Positions 60,748 to 64,000 of a DNA stretch of 64,000 bases are shown in pieces. Source of the stretch: Sphingomonas sp. Leaf208. GTDB taxonomy: Bacteria > Pseudomonadota > Alphaproteobacteria > Sphingomonadales > Sphingomonadaceae. Where the stretch lies: NCBI RefSeq assembly GCF_001421415.1, contig NZ_LMKH01000001.1, forward strand, positions 434,001-498,000. The letters run 5' to 3'. How positions within the stretch are numbered: position 1 is the stretch's first letter; every line of letters starts with the position of its first letter. The notes under the pieces were generated by a model. The model was not told the DNA's origin. It ran no database searches and was given only the letters and a program-made list of their open reading frames with translations. A program made the position numbers and the translations under genes.

Positions 60748-62184
60748 ATGACAATCGCATCCGACCTCGTCGCCGAACTCGACCGCCTCTACCGCGCCTC
60801 CGTCGAGCGCCTCCAAGCCGCGATGAGCGCCTATATCGCCGACGGCACGACGCCCGATCCGGTAAGCCGTACCGACGGCTCGTTCGCCTATCCCGAGATC
60901 CGGCTGACCTATAAGGGCGGCGTCGACCGCCCCACCCCGTTGCGGTCGTTCGGCCGCATGGTCACGCCCGGCGAGTACAAGATCAGCGTCACCAAGCCCG
61001 CGATCTTCGCGGAATACCTGACCGAACAGCTGACCCTGCTGATCGAGGATTACGACGTCACCGTCGAAGCCGTCGAAGGCCGCCAGGAAATCCCCTTCCC
61101 CTATGTGATCGAGCCCGGCCACGCGCTGAGCCTCGATGAGGTCTCCGCCACCGAATTGTCGCGCCACTTCCCCGCGACCGAGCTCGCGCATATCGGTGAC
61201 GAGATCGCCGACGGCCTCTGGATCGCGCAGGACGAAACGCGTCCGCTCGCGCTGTTCGACGGGCTGCGCACCGATTTCAGCCTCGCCCGCCTGCGCCATT
61301 ACATGGGCACGCCGGCCGAGCATGCGCAGCGCTTCGTACTGTTCACCAACTACCACCGCTATGTCGACGAGTTCGTCCGCTGGGCCGGCACGCAGCTGGG
61401 TGAAGGCTCGCGCTTCACCAGCCTGTCGGGCGCGGGCGGGATCACGATCTCGTCGGGCGACGACATCGACAAGATCATCTCCGACAGCGCGTGGCGCCGC
61501 CACCAGATGCCCGCTTATCATCTCATGGCGGACGACCGCACCGGCATCACGCTCGTCAACATCGGCGTGGGGCCCTCGAACGCCAAGACAATCTGCGACC
61601 ATCTCGCGGTGCTGCGCCCCGAGGCGTGGCTGATGATCGGGCACTGCGGCGGCTTGCGGCCCAGCCAACGGATCGGCGACTATGTCCTCGCGCACGCGTA
61701 TCTGCGAGACGACCATGTCCTCGACGACGTCCTGCCCCCCGAAATCCCGATCCCCGCGATCGCCGAAGTCCAGCTCGCGATGGCCAAGGCGGCCGAGATC
61801 GTCTCGGGCCAGTCGGGCGAGGAACTCAAGCGCCGCCTGCGCACCGGCACGATCGTCACCACCGACGACCGCAACTGGGAGCTCCGCTACTCGAAGTCCG
61901 CGCTCCGCTTTTCGCTGTCGCGCGCGGTCGGCATCGACATGGAATCGGCGACGATTGCCGCCCAAGGCTATCGCTTCCGCGTCCCCTACGGCACCCTGCT
62001 CTGCGTCTCGGACAAGCCGCTCCACGGCGAGCTGAAGCTGCCGGGTCAGGCCAATCGCTTCTACGAGCGCGCGATCAGCGAGCATCTGCGGATCGGGATC
62101 GAGACCTGCGAACAGCTTCGCCTCGAAGGCTCCAAGCTCCACAGCCGCAAGCTTCGCGCATTCGACGAGCCCCCGTTTAGGTAA
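60748..62184 (+). CDS. amn: AMP nucleosidase
   Basis: A 478-residue enzyme hydrolysing AMP to adenine and ribose 5-phosphate, controlling purine nucleotide levels. An N-terminal family-specific domain (~1-170) is followed by a phosphorylase-fold domain with TGITLVNIGVGPSNAKTICDHLAVLRPEAWLMIGHCGGLR and the ribose-binding block AVGIDMESATIAAQGYRFRVPYGTLLCVSDKPLHGE. The C-terminus ends with LHSRKLRAFDEPPFR, conserved in the family. The length is normal. Monocistronic. Confidence 0.95.
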   Translation: MTIASDLVAELDRLYRASVERLQAAMSAYIADGTTPDPVSRTDGSFAYPEIRLTYKGGVDRPTPLRSFGRMVTPGEYKISVTKPAIFAEYLTEQLTLLIEDYDVTVEAVEGRQEIPFPYVIEPGHALSLDEVSATELSRHFPATELAHIGDEIADGLWIAQDETRPLALFDGLRTDFSLARLRHYMGTPAEHAQRFVLFTNYHRYVDEFVRWAGTQLGEGSRFTSLSGAGGITISSGDDIDKIISDSAWRRHQMPAYHLMADDRTGITLVNIGVGPSNAKTICDHLAVLRPEAWLMIGHCGGLRPSQRIGDYVLAHAYLRDDHVLDDVLPPEIPIPAIAEVQLAMAKAAEIVSGQSGEELKRRLRTGTIVTTDDRNWELRYSKSALRFSLSRAVGIDMESATIAAQGYRFRVPYGTLLCVSDKPLHGELKLPGQANRFYERAISEHLRIGIETCEQLRLEGSKLHSRKLRAFDEPPFR

Positions 62185-62248
62185 AAACCGGAGCGCATCG
62201 CGCGGGAATGCGTTACGCAGGCGGGATCATTGCTGAGGGAAGATAGAA

Positions 62249-62743
62249 GTGGCCGACACCGACACGCCCGATACGGAAGCAAAGAAGCCCGCCGCCCGCC
62301 GTCGCGCACCGCGCAAGACGAGCGCGCCTAAGGCGGCACCGGCTGCCACGTTGTCGGCCAAGCCGGTCGCGTCTAAGCCCGTGCCGGTTGCGGACAAGCC
62401 TGTCACCGCCGCGTCGTCGAAGCCAGTGACCAAGCCGACTCCAAAGCCGCGCTCGACCAAGCGCAGCACGCCCCGCCCGGTGCCTGCACGCAATACGGCC
62501 ACGCCGGTCGCGGTCGCCAAGCCTCCGGAGAAGACCCGTGGCAAATGGGGTGCGGCGGCGATCTTCAGTGGTGTCGCGGTTGCTGGAGCGGCGGTTGGCG
62601 CGTTGCTGACCTTGCGCGGGAGCACGCCCAAGGCTCAGCCAGCGCCCAAGCCGAAGGGTACGCACGCGCATCAGGCTGACGGCACGGACTCGTCGAAGTC
62701 GTTCGACGCGGGCATCGCCAATCCAGGGACGGTCCCGGAGTAA
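62249..62743 (+). CDS. Lys/Pro/Ala-rich protein with one membrane helix
   Basis: 164 residues, GTG start with GAGGGAAG upstream. Residues 11-99 are rich in Lys, Pro, Ala, Arg and Thr, resembling histone H1-like tails (AKKPAARRRAPRKTSAPKAA, repeated KPV units). A single membrane helix spans about 101-122 (GAAAIFSGVAVAGAAVGALL). A short Pro/Lys then Asp/Ser-rich tail follows. I recognise no family. The basic domain would face the cytoplasm by the positive-inside rule and could bind nucleic acid or act as a spacer. Base composition matches the flanks. Confidence 0.7.
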   Translation: MADTDTPDTEAKKPAARRRAPRKTSAPKAAPAATLSAKPVASKPVPVADKPVTAASSKPVTKPTPKPRSTKRSTPRPVPARNTATPVAVAKPPEKTRGKWGAAAIFSGVAVAGAAVGALLTLRGSTPKAQPAPKPKGTHAHQADGTDSSKSFDAGIANPGTVPE

Positions 62744-62760
62744 GCATCCCCAAGTAACGC

Positions 62761-62864
62761 AACCCCGGCGAAGGCCGGGGCCCAGTTGGAACGTCCTGCG
62801 TAACGAAGCTCATCGCTCCGTTAGCAACGTTTCCCAACTGGACCCCGGCCTTCGCCGGGGTGGT
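62761..62864. repeat. Composite inverted intergenic element, family E copy 3
   Basis: The left arm AACCCCGGCGAAGGCCGGGG ends in CCCAGTTGG; the right arm CCAACTGGA leads into CCCCGGCCTTCGCCGGGGTG. With the next element it fills the 257-base gap before the M2 peptidase gene. Confidence 0.88.
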
Positions 62865-62893
62865 GCTTTGTAGCTGTAGCCCTCGTTACTAAT

Positions 62894-62971
62894 GTTCCCC
62901 CGCGGAGGCGGGGGCCCAGCTAAAGCCACGGAAGCGTTCGTAACCCTGGGCCCCCGCCTTCGCGGGGGAAC
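62894..62971. repeat. Composite inverted intergenic element, family B copy 3
   Basis: The left arm GTTCCCCCGCGGAGGCGGGG ends in GCCCAG; the right arm CTGGGC leads into CCCCGCCTTCGCGGGGGAAC. It lies only 29 bases from a family E element, forming a tandem pair between convergent genes. Confidence 0.87.
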
Positions 62972-63000
62972 TAGAAGTTTGAGTGGTCAGGTTTACCCCC

Positions 63001-64000
63001 TCACCACCCAGTCGGCTTCCCCTTGTTCTGCACGTCCAGCCACGCCTTCAACGGCGCGAAATACTCGACCAGCGCCGCGCCCGACATCTCCCGGCTCCCG
63101 GTGAACACCTGCAACGCGTCCGGCCAAGGCTTCGACTGCCCCATGCTCAGCATCGCGTTGAGCTTCGTGCCCACCGCCTTGTTGTCGTAGAACGAGCAAC
63201 GATGCAGCGGCCCCTTCCAGCCCGACTGGTCGCACGCCGCCTTGTAGAACTGGAACTGCAACACCCGCGCCAGGAAGTAGCGCGTGTAAGGCACCGCTGC
63301 CGGGATATGGTATTTCGCGCCCGCATCGAATTTGGTCTCATCCCGCGCAACCGGCGGCTTGATCCCCTGATACTGGAGCCGCAACGCATCCCACGCCGCC
63401 TGGTACCCGGTCGCCGGGATCTGCCCCGAGAACACGCCCCAGCGCCATTTATCGATCAGCAGCCCGAACGGCAGGAACGCGACCTTGTCCATCGCCTGCC
63501 GCAGCAGCAGGCCGATGTCCTTGTCCGCGCTCGGCACCTTCGCCTGGTCGAGCAGGCCGATCTTCACCAGGTAATCCGGCGTGATCGACAGCGCGACGGT
63601 ATCGCCGATCGCCTCGTGGAAGCCGTCGTTCGCACCGTTCGCGTAGAGGAACGGCTGCGCCTTGTACGCGCGCTGATAGTAATTGTGGCCAAGCTCGTGG
63701 TGGATCGTGACGAAGTCGTCGGCGTTCACCTTCGTGCACATCTTGATCCGGATATCGTCCTTGGCGTCGATATCCCACGCTGACGCATGACAGATCACGT
63801 CGCGGTCGGCAGGCTTGGTGATCTGCGACCGCTTCCAGAACGTCTCCGGCAACGGTGCGAAGCCCAGCGACGAATAGAAGCCCTCGCCCTGCTTCACCAT
63901 CTTGAGCGGATCATAGCCCTTCGCCTTGAGCAGCTCGCCGGTGTCGAAACCCAGATCGCCTGCCCCCTTCGGTGCGACGATATCGTAGATATTGCCCCAT
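63001..64000 (-). CDS. M2 family peptidyl-dipeptidase (ACE-like), partial
   Basis: The last ~333 codons are visible; the N-terminus lies beyond the right edge. TIHHELGHNYYQRA holds the zinc motif HExxH, and NDGFHEAIGDTVALS supplies the third ligand Glu, as in angiotensin-converting-enzyme-type peptidases. YFLARVLQFQFYKAACDQ and WKGPLHRCSFYDNKAVG are conserved substrate-channel blocks. Bacterial members are usually exported; the signal peptide would be outside the window. They release C-terminal dipeptides. The methionine near 63900 is internal, because the frame continues upstream with family-like sequence (GNIYDIVAPKGAGDLGFDTGE). Confidence 0.93.
   Translation of the reverse strand, partial: WGNIYDIVAPKGAGDLGFDTGELLKAKGYDPLKMVKQGEGFYSSLGFAPLPETFWKRSQITKPADRDVICHASAWDIDAKDDIRIKMCTKVNADDFVTIHHELGHNYYQRAYKAQPFLYANGANDGFHEAIGDTVALSITPDYLVKIGLLDQAKVPSADKDIGLLLRQAMDKVAFLPFGLLIDKWRWGVFSGQIPATGYQAAWDALRLQYQGIKPPVARDETKFDAGAKYHIPAAVPYTRYFLARVLQFQFYKAACDQSGWKGPLHRCSFYDNKAVGTKLNAMLSMGQSKPWPDALQVFTGSREMSGAALVEYFAPLKAWLDVQNKGKPTGW

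Noticed and set aside
15606..62971. Repeated GC-rich intergenic units considered as a CRISPR or IS relic
   Set aside because: The units are scattered single pairs, not regular repeat-spacer arrays, and none has a transposase gene or target-site duplication that I can see.

Overview
The window looks like chromosomal DNA from an alphaproteobacterium of the order Sphingomonadales (Sphingomonas-like). The support is high G+C throughout, several TonB-dependent receptors and alphaproteobacterial gene orders (recG next to sdhE-mfd; divL-tsaE-amgK-murU-addB-addA-trxA). It also carries lineage-typical families (DUF1465/RcdA, DUF465, DUF4126, CC0125-type lipoprotein, a cysteine-poor DksA). I see no phage, transposase, integrase, rRNA or CRISPR array. 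The assignment rests on gene content and gene order read by eye.

Layout. 1-5400: a minus-strand redox cluster (DUF4126 membrane protein, disulfide oxidoreductase, cNMP-binding thioredoxin-reductase-like protein cut by the window edge), then an exported RidA protein and a Tat-exported amine oxidase. 5758-9972: htpG and a Tat-exported GH3 beta-glucosidase. 9991-12027: modABC. 12107-15475: a GH18-deacetylase-glycosyltransferase fusion. 15723-20904: a TonB receptor, a small membrane protein, lepA and a tRNA-Pro(CGG). 21017-25116: rcdA, two DUF465 genes, a PilZ protein, dksA, a Gly/Ser-rich surface-type protein and a host-attachment-family protein. 25220-29730: serS-surE-nlpD-like-tyrS. 29838-37488: a second PilZ protein, recG, sdhE, mfd, a lipoprotein and YjbQ. 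37792-42248: secA, a possible small ORF and argJ. 42264-42695: an avidin-like gene of visibly lower G+C. 42792-51726: an overlapping minus-strand run tsaE-amgK-murU-addB-addA-trxA, preceded by divL. 54349-57504: a large TonB receptor. 57689-64000: ahcY behind a perfect 20-bp palindrome, yqgE, a peroxiredoxin, amn, a Lys/Pro/Ala-rich membrane protein and a partial M2 peptidase.

Themes. Most genes are housekeeping: translation, double-strand-break and transcription-coupled repair, secretion, peptidoglycan recycling and methyl-cycle metabolism. Cell-cycle and c-di-GMP control recurs. A DivL-type kinase has Tyr where the phospho-acceptor His should be, an RcdA homologue sits behind a CtrA-like box, and there are two PilZ proteins. 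Exported redox and nitrogen chemistry (amine oxidase plus RidA) is also present.

The most unusual items are: (1) an avidin-family protein without a signal peptide between argJ and trxA; (2) twelve composite intergenic elements in five sequence families, each made of two GC-rich units in inverted orientation, one of which supplies the ribosome binding site of mfd; (3) a five-stem-loop element directly after lepA; (4) a Gly/Ser low-complexity protein with a PEP-CTERM-like tail; (5) the trifunctional GH18-CE4-GT2 protein.
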